Of a DNA stretch of 64,000 nucleotides, positions 8,626-18,615 are shown in pieces. This stretch comes from Pseudomonas fluorescens (GTDB lineage Bacteria > Pseudomonadota > Gammaproteobacteria > Pseudomonadales > Pseudomonadaceae). The position numbers and the translations under genes are program-made. The DNA is taken from contig NZ_CP015637.1 in assembly GCF_001708445.1 (NCBI RefSeq), positions 1,675,001 to 1,739,000 of the forward strand, given 5' to 3'. The notes under the pieces are model-generated. The model ran no database searches, was not told the origin of the DNA, and worked only from the letters and a program-made list of their open reading frames with translations. Position 1 is the first letter of the stretch. Every line of letters starts with the position of its first letter.

Positions 8626-9324
8626 TCAGATGGCGACCAGATGACCTTCCTGCAGGTGCAATACGCGGTCCATCTGCCGGGCCATGCTCATGTCATGGGT
8701 CACCACCAGGAACGCGGTGCGCATCTGGGTGCTCAGCTCCAGCATCAAGTCCTTGATGCCCTGGGCGGTGTGGGAGTCGAGGTTGCCGGTGGGCTCGTCG
8801 AGCATCACCAGGCCTGGGTTGTTCACCAGGGCACGGGCAATCGCCACACGCTGACGCTCGCCACCGGACAATTCGGCCGGTTTGTGCTCCAGGCGGTGGC
8901 CAAGGCCGACGCGCTCCAACAGGGCCTTGGCCCGCTGGCGTGCTTCCGGGATCGCGGTCTTGCCGATCAACAACGGCATGCACACGTTTTCCAGGGCGGT
9001 GAATTCCGGCAGCAGGTGGTGGAACTGGTACACAAAGCCCAGGGAGCGATTGCGCAGTTGGCCACGGGCCTTTTCATTCAAGGCAGACAACTCTTCGCCG
9101 GCCAGCCATACGCTGCCCTGGGACGGCGTATCGAGGCCGCCCAACAGGTTAAGCAAGGTACTTTTGCCGGAACCGGAACTGCCGACGATTGCCACGCGCT
9201 CGCCGGGGTGCAGTTCAAGTTGCAGGTTGGACAGCACCACAACCGATTCCGGGCCTTCCTCGTAGGATTTGCCCAGGTTGCGGCAGCTCAGGATTGCTTT
9301 TTCACTCATGCCCGATTCACTCAT
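8626..9324 (-). CDS. lolD: Lipoprotein-releasing system ATPase LolD
   Basis: A 232-aa ABC ATPase: Walker [11 protein letters not shown]-loop [12 protein letters not shown], signature [15 protein letters not shown], Walker [14 protein letters not shown]-switch VVTHD. It powers lipoprotein release from the inner membrane with the two flanking permeases. Two starts are possible: ATG 9324 (MSESGMSEK), overlapping the stop of lolC by eight bases, or ATG 9309 (MSEKAIL), seven bases after that TGA. The coupled upstream start is listed. The downstream hairpin may reduce read-through into lolE. Confidence 0.95.
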   Translation of the reverse strand: MSESGMSEKAILSCRNLGKSYEEGPESVVVLSNLQLELHPGERVAIVGSSGSGKSTLLNLLGGLDTPSQGSVWLAGEELSALNEKARGQLRNRSLGFVYQFHHLLPEFTALENVCMPLLIGKTAIPEARQRAKALLERVGLGHRLEHKPAELSGGERQRVAIARALVNNPGLVMLDEPTGNLDSHTAQGIKDLMLELSTQMRTAFLVVTHDMSMARQMDRVLHLQEGHLVAI

Positions 9325-10567
9325 AACGTAAGGCCTGTGCTGGCTGGGTACGTGCCGCGCGCCAGGCTGGATACAGGGTGGCAAGGAAACTCAGGACCAA
9401 CGCGGCGCCGCCGACCATCAGCACGTCCGGGGCCTGAACCTGGGACGGCAAGTAGTCGATGAAGTAGACGTCAGCGTTGAGAAACTTGTGGCCGATCAGG
9501 GTTTCCAGACCGGCGATGGCGGCGCTGACATTCAGCGCGGCCAAGATCCCGACGACGGTACCGATCAAGGTGCCGACCACGCCGATCACCGTGCCCTGAA
9601 CCATGAAGATCGCCATGATCTGCCCCGGCGTGGCACCCAGCGTCCGCAAGATAGCGATATCGCCCTTCTTGTCGTTCACCACCATCACCAGGGTGGAGAT
9701 GATGTTGAAGGCCGCAACAGCGACGATCAGCAGCAGCAGCAGGCCGATCATGGCTTTTTCCATGCGGATGGCCTGGTACAGGTTGCCGTGGGTACGGGTC
9801 CAGTCGCGGGCGTAGTACTGGCTTTCGCCCAGGTGCTGGGCGATTTCCCAGGCGCCGCGCGGTGCGTCGAACAGGTCGTTGAACTTCAGGCGCAGGCCCT
9901 GCACCTGGTCTGGCTGCCAACGTTGCAGGCGAGCCAGGTCGGTGAGGTTGGTCAGGCCGAGATAACCGTCAATCTCGCCGGCGCCGACGTGGAAGGTGCC
10001 CACCACGGTAAAGCGCTTCATGCGCGGGAACATGCCGGCGGGAGTCACGGTGACTTCCGGGGCGACGAAGGTCAGCTTGTCGCCAATGCCCACGCCCAGC
10101 TTGGCCGCAGCCTTGTCACCGATCACGATGCCAAAGCTGCCGGGCGACAAGTCGTCCAGTTTGCCCTGCAACATGAACTTGTCGATGATCGAGACCTTGC
10201 GTTCCTGGACCGGATCGATGCCATTGAGCAGGATCTTCTGCACCTTGCCGTCGTTGGTCAGCAGCCCCTGCATCTGGGTGAACGGCGCAACCGCCAGCAC
10301 CTCGGGGTTCTGCTTGACCTTGTCGGCCAGGCTTTGCCAGTCGCTGATCGGTTCACCCGACTCGATGGTGGCGTGGGGCACCATGCCCAGCACGCGGGTA
10401 CGCATCTCATGATCGAAGCCGTTCATCACCGACAGCACCACGATCATCACGACCACGCCGAGGGCGAGACCGATCATCGAGGTCAAGGAAATAAACGACA
10501 CAAAATGATTGCGACGCTTTGCACGGGTATAACGCGTGCCGATAAATACGAAGAGAGGTCTGAACAT
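9317..10567 (-). CDS. lolC: Lipoprotein-releasing ABC permease LolC/E (first copy)
   Basis: The 416-aa protein has the same layout as the permease at 7321: TM1 in [22 protein letters not shown], a large periplasmic domain, and three C-terminal TMs starting with [20 protein letters not shown]. It is the first gene of the lolC-lolD-lolE group, and its TGA overlaps the preferred lolD start. The two permeases are clear paralogues and probably form a heterodimer. No good Shine-Dalgarno sequence is visible before ATG 10567, yet the N-terminus [20 protein letters not shown] matches the other copy, so the start is retained. Confidence 0.92.
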   Translation of the reverse strand: MFRPLFVFIGTRYTRAKRRNHFVSFISLTSMIGLALGVVVMIVVLSVMNGFDHEMRTRVLGMVPHATIESGEPISDWQSLADKVKQNPEVLAVAPFTQMQGLLTNDGKVQKILLNGIDPVQERKVSIIDKFMLQGKLDDLSPGSFGIVIGDKAAAKLGVGIGDKLTFVAPEVTVTPAGMFPRMKRFTVVGTFHVGAGEIDGYLGLTNLTDLARLQRWQPDQVQGLRLKFNDLFDAPRGAWEIAQHLGESQYYARDWTRTHGNLYQAIRMEKAMIGLLLLLIVAVAAFNIISTLVMVVNDKKGDIAILRTLGATPGQIMAIFMVQGTVIGVVGTLIGTVVGILAALNVSAAIAGLETLIGHKFLNADVYFIDYLPSQVQAPDVLMVGGAALVLSFLATLYPAWRAARTQPAQALRYE

Positions 10568-10661
10568 GTCGGGGCTTGTTCGGAGGAAAAGAAGACGTCC
10601 CGGTGGCGGGGTCTGGTAAGCAGCTTTACACTCAGACCATTACCGTTACCTGGGGTTCGCC

Positions 10662-11246
10662 ATGTCGACATTAGATGAAGAAGAGCGCCGCGAATACTAC
10701 CGTATCGACGACATGATCGCACTTCAAATCAAAAGCCTGTCTGCCCCGGAAGCGGCGAGCAAGGAAGTGTTGCTGGATGCTTCCCCACTATTCAATCTGC
10801 TCAGTGAACTGCACCTGAGCGAATTCGAAGCCCAGCACCTGTTACGTCAGCTCAGTGATAAAGATCGTACCCTCGCGGCCTTCCTCAAAGTCCAGAACAA
10901 ACGCCTGGACCTGCTTAGCCAAATCATGGCGCAAAGCTTGCGCGATGAAGTCGGCGCCCCACAGCCGGTGATCATTTCCGAAGGCGGGATCGACTTCCAG
11001 CACCCCACGCCCCTCGCCATCGGCGCTCACCTGGCAGTCAAGCTGGTGCTGATGCCCCAGGCACTCGGCCTGCTGCTGCGCGCGCGCGTTACCCATTGCG
11101 ACCCCAAGGGCGACGGTTTTGACGTGGGCACGGAATTCGAATCCATGACCGATGCCCAACGCCAATTGCTGGCGCGCTATATCCTGCAGAAGCAGGCACA
11201 GGAACGCCGCCTGGCGCGGGAACAAAGCGACGCCAAAGACACCTGA
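10662..11246 (+). CDS. PilZ domain protein with N-terminal helical extension (194 aa)
   Basis: Residues 1-95 start with ERREYYRIDD, a basic RxxYR-type PilZ N-terminal motif, followed by a helical insertion (LFNLLSELHLSEFEAQHLLRQLSDKDR...). The C-terminal half has VIISEGGIDF, matching the PilZ D/NxSxxG position in degenerate form, and a beta-rich segment ending VGTEFESMTDAQRQLLARYI, typical of PilZ. It is probably a c-di-GMP-related regulator. It is followed 43 bp later by a glycerophosphodiesterase on the same strand; the pair probably forms an operon (PA2989-PA2990 by synteny). Confidence 0.8.
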   Translation: MSTLDEEERREYYRIDDMIALQIKSLSAPEAASKEVLLDASPLFNLLSELHLSEFEAQHLLRQLSDKDRTLAAFLKVQNKRLDLLSQIMAQSLRDEVGAPQPVIISEGGIDFQHPTPLAIGAHLAVKLVLMPQALGLLLRARVTHCDPKGDGFDVGTEFESMTDAQRQLLARYILQKQAQERRLAREQSDAKDT

Positions 11247-11289
11247 ATTCGTATGACCCTGCCAGAAAACCTGGCGTAAAGGAGCAACT

Positions 11290-12012
11290 GTGACCCTGAT
11301 CTACGGCCACCGCGGAGCCAAAGGCGAAGCACCGGAAAATACCCTGACCAGCTTCCAGCAGTGCCTCAAGCACGGTGTACGCCGCTGCGAACTGGATTTG
11401 CACCTGTCCATGGACGGTGAGCTGATGGTCATCCACGACCCAACCCTCAAGCGCACCACCGACCGGCGTGGCAAAGTCGTCGAGTATTCGGCGGCAGACC
11501 TTACGAAGATGGACGCGCGCAAAGGCGGCCCCGGCTGGGTCAACCCGTGCCCGATCCCGCGCCTGGAGGAGCTATTTGAAAAGTGCGACTTCGATCACTG
11601 GCAACTGGAAGTCAAAAGTGCCTCGCGCACCCGCGCCGCGACCACCGTGCTGGCGATTCGAGAAATGGCCGTGCGTTTCGGCATCATGGACAAGGTCACC
11701 GTGACCTCAAGCTCGCGGGAAGTATTAAAAGCGGCGGTTGAACTCACCCCAGACCTGTCACGCGGGCTGGTGGCGGAGTACGCCTGGCTCGATCCTTTGA
11801 AGGTCGCGCAAAACTACGGCTGTGAGTTTCTGGCATTGAACTGGACGTTGTGCACCCCCGAACGCCTGGAAAAAGCCCAGCGCCAGGGTTTGCACGTGTC
11901 CGTGTGGACAGTCAACGAACCTGCGCTGATGCGCAGGCTCGCCGACTTCGGCGTAGATAGCCTGATTACAGACTTTCCCGGTTTGGCCACTGCCACCCTC
12001 GAGAATTACTGA
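11290..12012 (+). CDS. Glycerophosphodiester phosphodiesterase
   Basis: The 240-aa protein has the GDPD TIM-barrel motifs HRGAKGEAPENT near the N-terminus, CELDLHLSMDGELMVIHDPTLKRTTD (metal-binding Glu/Asp and second catalytic His), LEVKS, and the C-terminal VWTVNEP and GVDSLITDFP. It hydrolyses glycerophosphodiesters to glycerol-3-phosphate and an alcohol. No signal peptide is present, so it is cytoplasmic, like UgpQ. The start is GTG with GGAG five bases upstream. Confidence 0.93.
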   Translation: MTLIYGHRGAKGEAPENTLTSFQQCLKHGVRRCELDLHLSMDGELMVIHDPTLKRTTDRRGKVVEYSAADLTKMDARKGGPGWVNPCPIPRLEELFEKCDFDHWQLEVKSASRTRAATTVLAIREMAVRFGIMDKVTVTSSSREVLKAAVELTPDLSRGLVAEYAWLDPLKVAQNYGCEFLALNWTLCTPERLEKAQRQGLHVSVWTVNEPALMRRLADFGVDSLITDFPGLATATLENY

Positions 12013-12019
12013 AATCGGT

Positions 12020-12050
12020 CTCCCCGGCCGGCTCAGGCCACCGGCCGGAG
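12020..12050. terminator. GC-rich hairpin between convergent genes
   Basis: CTCCCCGGCCGG and CCGGCCGGAG can pair across a nine-base loop between the glycerophosphodiesterase and sthA. It has no clear T-tract, so a terminator role is only likely. Confidence 0.5.
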
Positions 12051-12054
12051 CCGC

Positions 12055-13449
12055 TCAAAAAAGCCGGTTGAGGCCATCATAGGCCGCTACCCGATAGGCT
12101 TCGGCCATGGTCGGGTAGTTGAAGGTGGTGTTGACGAAATACTTGAGGGTATTTTGCTCGCCCGGCTGGTTCATGATGGCCTGGCCGATGTGCACGATCT
12201 CCGAAGCCTGGTAGCCGAAGCAATGCACGCCGAGGACTTCCAGGGTCTCGCGGTGAAACAGGATCTTCAGCATGCCTTGCGGCTCACCAGCGATCTGCGC
12301 ACGCGCCATGCTCTTGAAGAACGCCTTGCCCACTTCGTAAGGCACCTTGGCCTTGGTCAGTTCGTGTTCGTTCTTACCGATCGAGCTGATCTCCGGAATC
12401 GTGTAGATCCCGGTCGGTACGTCGTTCACATAACGCCAGCTGCCGTTGTCGACGATGCTGCCGGCGGCCGAACGGCCCTGGTCATGGGCGGCACTGGCCA
12501 GGCTTGGCCAGCCGATCACGTCACCGGCACCGTAGATGTTGGTCACACAGGTGCGATAATTTTCGTCCACCTCGATCTGGCCACGGCTGTTGACCTTGAC
12601 CCCGATGTTTTCCATGCCCAGCTTGTCGGTGTTACCGGTACGGCCGTTGCACCACAGCAAGGCGTCGGCCTTGATCTTCTTGCCGGACTTGAGGTGCAGG
12701 ATCACCCCGTTGTCCAGGCCTTCGACCCGCTCGTACTCTTCGTTGTGGCGCACAGTGATGTTGTTGTTGCTGAAGTGGTAGCTCAACGCCTGGGAGATTT
12801 CCGAGTCGAGGAAGCTCAGCAACTGGTCGCGGTTGTCGACCAGCTCGACCAGCACACCCAGGCCGCTGAAGATCGAGGCGTATTCACAGCCAATGACGCC
12901 GGCGCCATAGATGATCAGTTTGCGTGGGGTGTGACCCAGGCTGAGGATGGTGTCGCTATCGTAGATACGTGGGTGGTGGAAATCGATATCCGCCGGGCGA
13001 TACGGGCGCGAGCCGGTGGCAATGATGATGTGCTTGGCCACCAGTTTCTCGACCACGCCATTGGCGCAGACCACTTCGACGGTTTGCTCGTCGGCGAAGC
13101 TGCCGGTACCGAAGAACAGGTCGACGCGGTTACGGGCGTAGTAGCCGGTACGCGAGGCGACTTGCTTGGAGATGACTTTTTCAGCGCTTTTCAACACATC
13201 CGGGAACGAGAACCAGCGCGGCTCGCCAATGGCCCGGAACATCGGGTTGGTGTTGAACTGCATGATCTGGCGAACGGAGTGACGCAACGCCTTGGACGGG
13301 ATGGTACCCAGGTGGGTGCAGTTACCGCCGACCTGGCGACGGCTATCGACCATCGCCACCTTGCGCCCTGCCTTCGCGGCGTTCATCGCCGCACCTTCTC
13401 CAGCCGGGCCGGAACCCAGTACCACCACGTCGTAGTTGTAGACAGCCAT
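12055..13449 (-). CDS. sthA: Soluble (Si-specific) pyridine nucleotide transhydrogenase
   Basis: The 464-aa flavoprotein is of the pyridine nucleotide-disulfide oxidoreductase family: FAD-binding [11 protein letters not shown] at the N-terminus, NAD(P)-binding [13 protein letters not shown] near residue 180, [15 protein letters not shown] near 310, and a C-terminal dimer domain. The redox-active disulfide of the family is lost: the motif reads [17 protein letters not shown], with Thr in place of the second Cys, the signature of SthA. It transfers hydride between NADPH and NAD+ to balance the pools. It is monocistronic. Confidence 0.97.
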   Translation of the reverse strand: MAVYNYDVVVLGSGPAGEGAAMNAAKAGRKVAMVDSRRQVGGNCTHLGTIPSKALRHSVRQIMQFNTNPMFRAIGEPRWFSFPDVLKSAEKVISKQVASRTGYYARNRVDLFFGTGSFADEQTVEVVCANGVVEKLVAKHIIIATGSRPYRPADIDFHHPRIYDSDTILSLGHTPRKLIIYGAGVIGCEYASIFSGLGVLVELVDNRDQLLSFLDSEISQALSYHFSNNNITVRHNEEYERVEGLDNGVILHLKSGKKIKADALLWCNGRTGNTDKLGMENIGVKVNSRGQIEVDENYRTCVTNIYGAGDVIGWPSLASAAHDQGRSAAGSIVDNGSWRYVNDVPTGIYTIPEISSIGKNEHELTKAKVPYEVGKAFFKSMARAQIAGEPQGMLKILFHRETLEVLGVHCFGYQASEIVHIGQAIMNQPGEQNTLKYFVNTTFNYPTMAEAYRVAAYDGLNRLF

Positions 13450-13637
13450 GCGTACTCCTCAGAACAGGCCAGGCGTACGGTTGGACGCCTGGCTAAATCA
13501 TGCCGCGGCCAGCGGTCATGAAGGACAATTTGGCTCAAGTGTGTGAACCGGGGCACAGTCTATATAAGGCTCAACGCCGCGCACATTAACCCTTGGTCGC
13601 GTCGTAGGCCAGTTTTGCCTTTACTACACAGCACTCG

Positions 13638-14648
13638 TTACGGTTTCACCGCCGTCAACTGCTCGAATGCGCTGTTACTGCGTGTGACGAAGCCATCCCC
13701 CTCGCGCATCACAAAAAATGCTGCCACCTGGTGCTGCTCGGCGTAGTCCCAGCCTTGCTGCGGCCCGAGGATCAGCAGCAGCGTGGACAGCCCGTCGGCC
13801 ATCAGCGCCGATGGGTGCAACACGGTCACCGACGCCAGTTGATGAGTGATCGGTGCGCCGGTGCGCGCATCGAGGGTGTGGGAATAACGCCGACCATCCT
13901 GCTGGAAATAATTACGATAGTCACCCGATGTGGACACACCGAAGCCGTCAACGTTGATGATTTTTTCCGCGACCTGCAGGTCATCCCGCGGCTCTTCAAG
14001 CGCAATGCGCCACGCCGAACCATCAGGTTTTCGCCCGGCCGCCTTGAGTTCGCCGGTGGCCTCGGCCAGGTAGCTGCGGATGCCCAGGGCAGCCAGGCGC
14101 TCGGCAATGCGGTCCACCGCATAGCCGGCGGCGATACTGTTGAAGTCAATTTCGACGGCGGCGTCCTTGCACAACTGCTGGCCATCGATACGCAGGTGTT
14201 GGTAGCCGACCTGCTCGCGGGCCTGGGCCAGGGTCGCGGCGTCGGGGACTTTGACCTGGCGAGCCTGGGGGCCGAAGCCCCACAGGTTGATCAGCGGCTC
14301 GACGGTCAGGTCAAAGGCACCGTCACTGGCCTGGGACAATTGCTCGCCGGTGCGCACCAGTTGCAGGATCGATGCGGGCATGGGCTGGCAACTGTGGGCC
14401 GGCAATTGATTGAAACGCTCGATATCGGAGTCACTGCGGTAGGTCGACATCTGCCGGTCGACGGTTTGCAGGATGCTTTCCACCTCGCGCTGGACCGCCT
14501 CCGGCCCCGGGGTAGCGGATGTCCTGACGTACTGGATTGAATACGTACTGCCCATGGTCGGGCCGCCAAAGTGCTCCAGCGCGTCGCCGCCACACCCTGC
14601 CAGCAGCACACATCCCCAAAAAATCGCCAGTTGCCTCAGGTTGTCCAT
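13638..14648 (-). CDS. apbE: FAD:protein FMN transferase (ApbE lipoprotein)
   Basis: The 336-aa exported flavinyltransferase attaches FMN to Thr in target proteins such as NqrB/NqrC or RnfG. A lipobox LLAGC follows a short hydrophobic helix (start MDNLRQLAIFWGC). Family motifs are GGPTMGSTYSIQY, EIDFNSIAAGYAVDRIAERL, GEL/GRKPDGSAWRIALEEP and SHTLDARTGAPI, the last carrying the metal/FAD site. The long upstream extension of the open frame has no RBS, so ATG 14648 is chosen. In P. aeruginosa the gene adjoins the nqr operon; no nqr genes are here, so its client protein is elsewhere. Confidence 0.93.
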   Translation of the reverse strand: MDNLRQLAIFWGCVLLAGCGGDALEHFGGPTMGSTYSIQYVRTSATPGPEAVQREVESILQTVDRQMSTYRSDSDIERFNQLPAHSCQPMPASILQLVRTGEQLSQASDGAFDLTVEPLINLWGFGPQARQVKVPDAATLAQAREQVGYQHLRIDGQQLCKDAAVEIDFNSIAAGYAVDRIAERLAALGIRSYLAEATGELKAAGRKPDGSAWRIALEEPRDDLQVAEKIINVDGFGVSTSGDYRNYFQQDGRRYSHTLDARTGAPITHQLASVTVLHPSALMADGLSTLLLILGPQQGWDYAEQHQVAAFFVMREGDGFVTRSNSAFEQLTAVKP

Positions 14649-14712
14649 AAAGCGCTTCGTCGTCCAAAATTGAATTAACCTGCAGGCAGTCACCCCTTCA
14701 GGACGGGCCATT

Positions 14713-15255
14713 ATGCGGCATGTGTTGATCTGTTTATTGTTGATGCTCACGGTCCCGGCCCAGGCCAATGAGGCAGATCGTCTCACCCTGGCAAACTTCC
14801 CCGCGCACTCCCCGACGCTGGTGCTGAAAAACCAGACGGTGCTGACGTATCTCTGGGCGGATGTCTACGCGGCCGCGCTGTATGCCCCGGCCAATGCAAG
14901 CGCCAAGCAGGCCTGGGACCAGCAACAGGACCTGCGCCTGGCGCTGTACTACTTCCGCGATATCGACCGCAACGATGTAATCAAGGCCGCCACGACCACC
15001 CTGACGCGCCAGCAGCCCCCAGACGCCCTCGCCCGCCTGAAGCCTGAGGTGGACAAGCTGCACGGCACCTTCCGCGATATCCGCAACGGTGACCGTTACG
15101 CGCTGGAGCTGCATCGAGGGCGTGGCTTGAGCCTGGAGATCAACGGCCAGGTGGTGTTCAGCAGTCGCAATGACGAGTTGGCCAAGGCTTACCTGGGCAT
15201 ATGGCTCGCACCAAACGGCCTGTCCGACAGTGTGCGCAACACCCTTCTCAATTGA
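14713..15255 (+). CDS. Periplasmic chalcone-isomerase-like domain protein
   Basis: A 180-aa protein with a clean signal peptide (MRHVLICLLLMLTVPAQA) and a chalcone-isomerase-like fold signature: LTLANFPAHSPTLVLKNQTVLTYL, then VYAAALYAP, LRLALYYFRDIDR, and C-terminal GRGLSLEINGQVVFSSRNDELAKAYLGIWLAPNGLSDSVRNTLL. The bacterial family (Chalcone_3) has no established reaction. It starts 64 bp from the divergent apbE, so the two promoters are close and may share control. Confidence 0.8.
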   Translation: MRHVLICLLLMLTVPAQANEADRLTLANFPAHSPTLVLKNQTVLTYLWADVYAAALYAPANASAKQAWDQQQDLRLALYYFRDIDRNDVIKAATTTLTRQQPPDALARLKPEVDKLHGTFRDIRNGDRYALELHRGRGLSLEINGQVVFSSRNDELAKAYLGIWLAPNGLSDSVRNTLLN

Positions 15256-15421
15256 ACCCACACTGATCTCTTTCCAGCGCGACGCCTGCGGCAATTAGCC
15301 CGCTTGCCAACGGTTTCTGTTGCCTGTAGGGGCCGATACACATATTGTTACAAAACTGCTCAATATTACAGCCAGGACGAGTAGCGACCCAGGACTACCC
15401 ATAAGAAAGCCAGATGAGTGA

Positions 15422-16726
15422 ATGACCATGGCCACGACCACGGGCAAAGGCAAAGCGATCTTTCGCGTTGTCAGCGGTAACTTCCTTGAAATGTTCGACT
15501 TCATGGTCTACGGCTTCTACGCCACGGCCATCGCCAAGACCTTCTTCCCCACCGACAGCGCCTTCGCCTCGCTGATGCTGTCCCTGGCCACCTTCGGCGC
15601 CGGCTTCCTGATGCGCCCGTTGGGCGCCATCTTCCTCGGCGCCTACATCGACCGCCACGGCCGCAAGAAAGGCCTGGTGATCACCCTGGCGCTGATGGCC
15701 GCCGGTACCATCCTGATTGCCTGCGTCCCCGGGTATGCCACCCTGGGCGTCGCCGCACCCTTGGTGGTGTTGCTGGGCCGACTGCTGCAAGGTTTCTCGG
15801 CGGGTGTCGAGCTCGGCGGTGTGTCGGTGTACCTGGCGGAAATCGCCACGCCCGGCCGCAAGGGCTTTTTCGTCAGTTGGCAGTCCGCGAGCCAACAAGC
15901 GGCGGTGGTCTTCGCCGGCCTGTTGGGCGTCGGCCTGAACCACTGGCTCAGCCCGGAACAAATGGGTGACTGGGGCTGGCGCGTACCGTTCCTGATCGGC
16001 TGCCTGATTGTGCCGGTGATCTTTGTGATCCGCCGCTCGCTGGAAGAAACCCCGGAATTCCAGGCGCGTAAACACCGCCCGACCCTGCAGGAAATTGTGC
16101 GCTCGATTGGTCAGAACTTCGGCATCGTCATCGCCGGCATGGCGCTGGTGGTGATGACCACCGTGTCGTTTTACCTGATCACCGCCTACACCCCGACCTT
16201 CGGCAAGGCCGAACTGCACCTGTCAGACTTCGATGCATTGCTGGTGACGGTGTGCGTGGGCATCTCCAACTTTATCTGGCTGCCGGTGATGGGCGCGGTG
16301 TCCGACAAGATCGGGCGCAAACCGCTGCTGCTGGCGGCGACCATCCTGGCCATCCTCACGGCTTATCCAGCGCTGTCGTGGCTGGTGGCCAACCCGAGCT
16401 TCAGCCATCTGCTGATTGTGCTGCTGTGGTTGTCGTTCCTGTATGGCTCGTACAACGGCGCCATGGTGGTGGCGCTGACCGAGATCATGCCGATCGAGGT
16501 GCGCACCACCGGATTCTCCCTGGCCTACAGCCTGGCAACGGCCACCTTTGGTGGGTTTACGCCGGCAGCCTGCACTTACTTGATCCACGTGCTGGATAAC
16601 AAGGCGGCGCCGGGGATCTGGCTGAGTGGCGCGGCAGTGCTGGGGTTGATTGCGACCCTGGTGCTGTTCAAGGGCAATCGGCATGAACTGCGCACGGCGC
16701 AGGCTTCGGTGGCTGGCGGCGCCTGA
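15422..16726 (+). CDS. MFS transporter, citrate/tricarballylate-proton symporter type
   Basis: A 434-aa, 12-TM major facilitator of the metabolite:H+ symporter family. Visible are [20 protein letters not shown] (TM1), the MFS loop 2-3 motif [10 protein letters not shown], the glycine-rich [22 protein letters not shown], the second-half signature [10 protein letters not shown], and [23 protein letters not shown]. These match CitA/TcuC-type citrate-tricarballylate carriers; the exact substrate is inferred. A second ATG six bases later (15428) is an equally good start. It is monocistronic, with a strong terminator behind it. Confidence 0.85.
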   Translation: MTMATTTGKGKAIFRVVSGNFLEMFDFMVYGFYATAIAKTFFPTDSAFASLMLSLATFGAGFLMRPLGAIFLGAYIDRHGRKKGLVITLALMAAGTILIACVPGYATLGVAAPLVVLLGRLLQGFSAGVELGGVSVYLAEIATPGRKGFFVSWQSASQQAAVVFAGLLGVGLNHWLSPEQMGDWGWRVPFLIGCLIVPVIFVIRRSLEETPEFQARKHRPTLQEIVRSIGQNFGIVIAGMALVVMTTVSFYLITAYTPTFGKAELHLSDFDALLVTVCVGISNFIWLPVMGAVSDKIGRKPLLLAATILAILTAYPALSWLVANPSFSHLLIVLLWLSFLYGSYNGAMVVALTEIMPIEVRTTGFSLAYSLATATFGGFTPAACTYLIHVLDNKAAPGIWLSGAAVLGLIATLVLFKGNRHELRTAQASVAGGA

Positions 16727-16766
16727 GCAAGAGGCCCAACCGGCTACCACAGAACCTGCAGACATG

Positions 16767-16795
16767 AAAAAGCCCCGAACCAGTCGGGGCTTTTT
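16767..16795. terminator. Bidirectional intrinsic terminator
   Basis: A 12-bp stem (AAAAAGCCCCGA with TCGGGGCTTTTT) and 5-base loop lie between the convergent MFS gene and gap; T-tracts occur on both strands. Confidence 0.92.
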
Positions 16796-16811
16796 CATAT
16801 TCTGCTGATGC

Positions 16812-18260
16812 TTAGCGCGGGAATGCCGGCGGGTTGACCCCAGCCATGTCTTCCATCACGCGAACCACCTGGCAGCTGTAGCCGAACTCGTTGTCGTACC
16901 ACACGTACAGCACAACGCGGTTGTCCTGGCTGATGGTCGCTTCGGCGTCGACTACACCCGCGTGACGCGAGCCAACGAAGTCGGTCGATACCACTTCCTG
17001 CGAATTAACAAAGTCGATTTGCTTATGCAGATCGGAGTGCAGCGCCATGTAGCGCAGGTACTCGTTCATTTCTTCACGGGTAGCGGCCTTCTCAAGGTTC
17101 AGGTTGAGAATGGCCATCGACACGTTCGGCGTCGGCACACGGATCGCGTTACCGGTCAGCTTGCCAGCCAGCTCAGGCAGGGCCTTGGCAGCAGCGGTGG
17201 CAGCACCGGTCTCGGTGATCACCATGTTCAACGCGGCGCTACGGCCACGGCGATCGCCCTTGTGGAAGTTGTCGATCAGGTTCTGGTCGTTGGTGTACGA
17301 GTGAACAGTTTCGACGTGGCCGTTAACGATGCCGAACTTGTCATTCACTGCCTTCAGCACCGGCACGATGGCGTTGGTGGTGCAGGAAGCGGCGGACACG
17401 ATCTTGTCGTCAGCAGTGATTTCAGTGTGGTTGATGCCGTGAACGATGTTCTTGAGCTTGCCTTTGCCAGGCGCGGTCAACACGACACGGGCGATACCCG
17501 GGCAGGTCAGGTGCTGGCCCAGGCCCTCGGCATCACGCCAAACACCGGTGTTGTCCACCAGCAGGGCGTCCTTGATGCCGTACTGGGTGTAGTCCACCTC
17601 AGTCGGGTTCTTCGCGTAGATCACCTGGATCAGGTTACCGTTGGCGGTGATGGTGTTGTTTTCTTCGTCGATGACGATGGTGCCGTTGAACGGGCCGTGT
17701 ACCGAATCGCGACGCAGCAGGCTGGCGCGCTTGGTCAGGTCGTTCTCGGCGCCTTTGCGCACCACGATGGCCCGCAGGCGCAGGCCGTCGCCGCCACCGG
17801 TTTTTTCGATCAGGATGCGCGCCAGCAGGCGGCCGATACGACCGAAGCCGTACAGCACCACGTCGGTGCCTTTGCGGGCCGAGGCGTTTTGCTGGCCAAC
17901 CACGTCGGCCAATTCTTCGCGGACGAACTGCTCGGCGGTACGGCCATTGCCTTCGTTGCGGAATTTATAGGCCAGCTTGCCCAGGTCCACCGAAGCCGCG
18001 CCGAGCTTGAGCTCGCTCATGGCCTTGAGCAGGGGGAATGTTTCGTGGACGGAGAGTTCGCTGTCGTCGGCAGAACGATGGCGAGCAAAGCGATGCGCCT
18101 TGAGAATCGCGATGACTGACTGGTTGATCAGGCTGCGGCCATAGATCGAGCTCACCACATTGTTATTGCGGTACAGCTGACCGATAAGCGGGATCATCGC
18201 TTCTGCGAGTGCTTCACGGTCGATCCATTCACCAAGACACTGGTCGGGCTTCTGAGTCAC
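16812..18260 (-). CDS. gapB: Glyceraldehyde-3-phosphate dehydrogenase, long form (GapB-like)
   Basis: The 482-aa protein is phosphorylating GAPDH with an N-terminal extension of about 130 residues of unknown role before the NAD-binding GFGRIGRLLARIL. The catalytic Cys is in AASCTTNAIVPVLK, the catalytic His in VHSYTNDQNLIDN, and the C-terminus holds NEFGYSCQVVRVM. The extended form is the second GAPDH of pseudomonads (PA3001 by synteny), likely serving gluconeogenesis. GTG 18260 (VTQKPDQCLGEW) is chosen because GGAAGG stands five to six bases upstream; ATG 18275 lacks an RBS. It is divergent from mfd. Confidence 0.9.
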   Translation of the reverse strand: MTQKPDQCLGEWIDREALAEAMIPLIGQLYRNNNVVSSIYGRSLINQSVIAILKAHRFARHRSADDSELSVHETFPLLKAMSELKLGAASVDLGKLAYKFRNEGNGRTAEQFVREELADVVGQQNASARKGTDVVLYGFGRIGRLLARILIEKTGGGDGLRLRAIVVRKGAENDLTKRASLLRRDSVHGPFNGTIVIDEENNTITANGNLIQVIYAKNPTEVDYTQYGIKDALLVDNTGVWRDAEGLGQHLTCPGIARVVLTAPGKGKLKNIVHGINHTEITADDKIVSAASCTTNAIVPVLKAVNDKFGIVNGHVETVHSYTNDQNLIDNFHKGDRRGRSAALNMVITETGAATAAAKALPELAGKLTGNAIRVPTPNVSMAILNLNLEKAATREEMNEYLRYMALHSDLHKQIDFVNSQEVVSTDFVGSRHAGVVDAEATISQDNRVVLYVWYDNEFGYSCQVVRVMEDMAGVNPPAFPR

Positions 18261-18615
18261 GGGAACCTTCCACATGTAGGGGCTGAAAAAAGGGGCTACA
18301 TTATGCCGCCCGACCGCCCCCGGAGCAATGCGCCTCCTACAACAAAAAGCCCCACCCTGAAAAAGCCACCTCGCTGCAGCCCAGTAAATACGCGGGTTCC
18401 AGAAGGCCACTAGTGGAGCGAGTCAGGCGACTTGTCCGTAACCCTCCGAAAACCACGTACATTTTGGCACTACATATTGAGTCAAAACCCGGCATTGTTT
18501 GTCTTAGCCACCACATTTCCTACAAACCGTAATAGGCACAGTCAGCAACTGACAGGCGGCACCTTGGGCCGTTACAATTACCGACTTTGTCGCAACGCTT
18601 GGAGCTCAACCTTCC
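18261..18615. other. Divergent gap/mfd intergenic region
   Basis: 355 bp with no convincing gene, REP or palindrome. It must hold the promoters of both flanking genes; GGAG at 18601-18604 precedes the mfd GTG. Confidence 0.6.
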
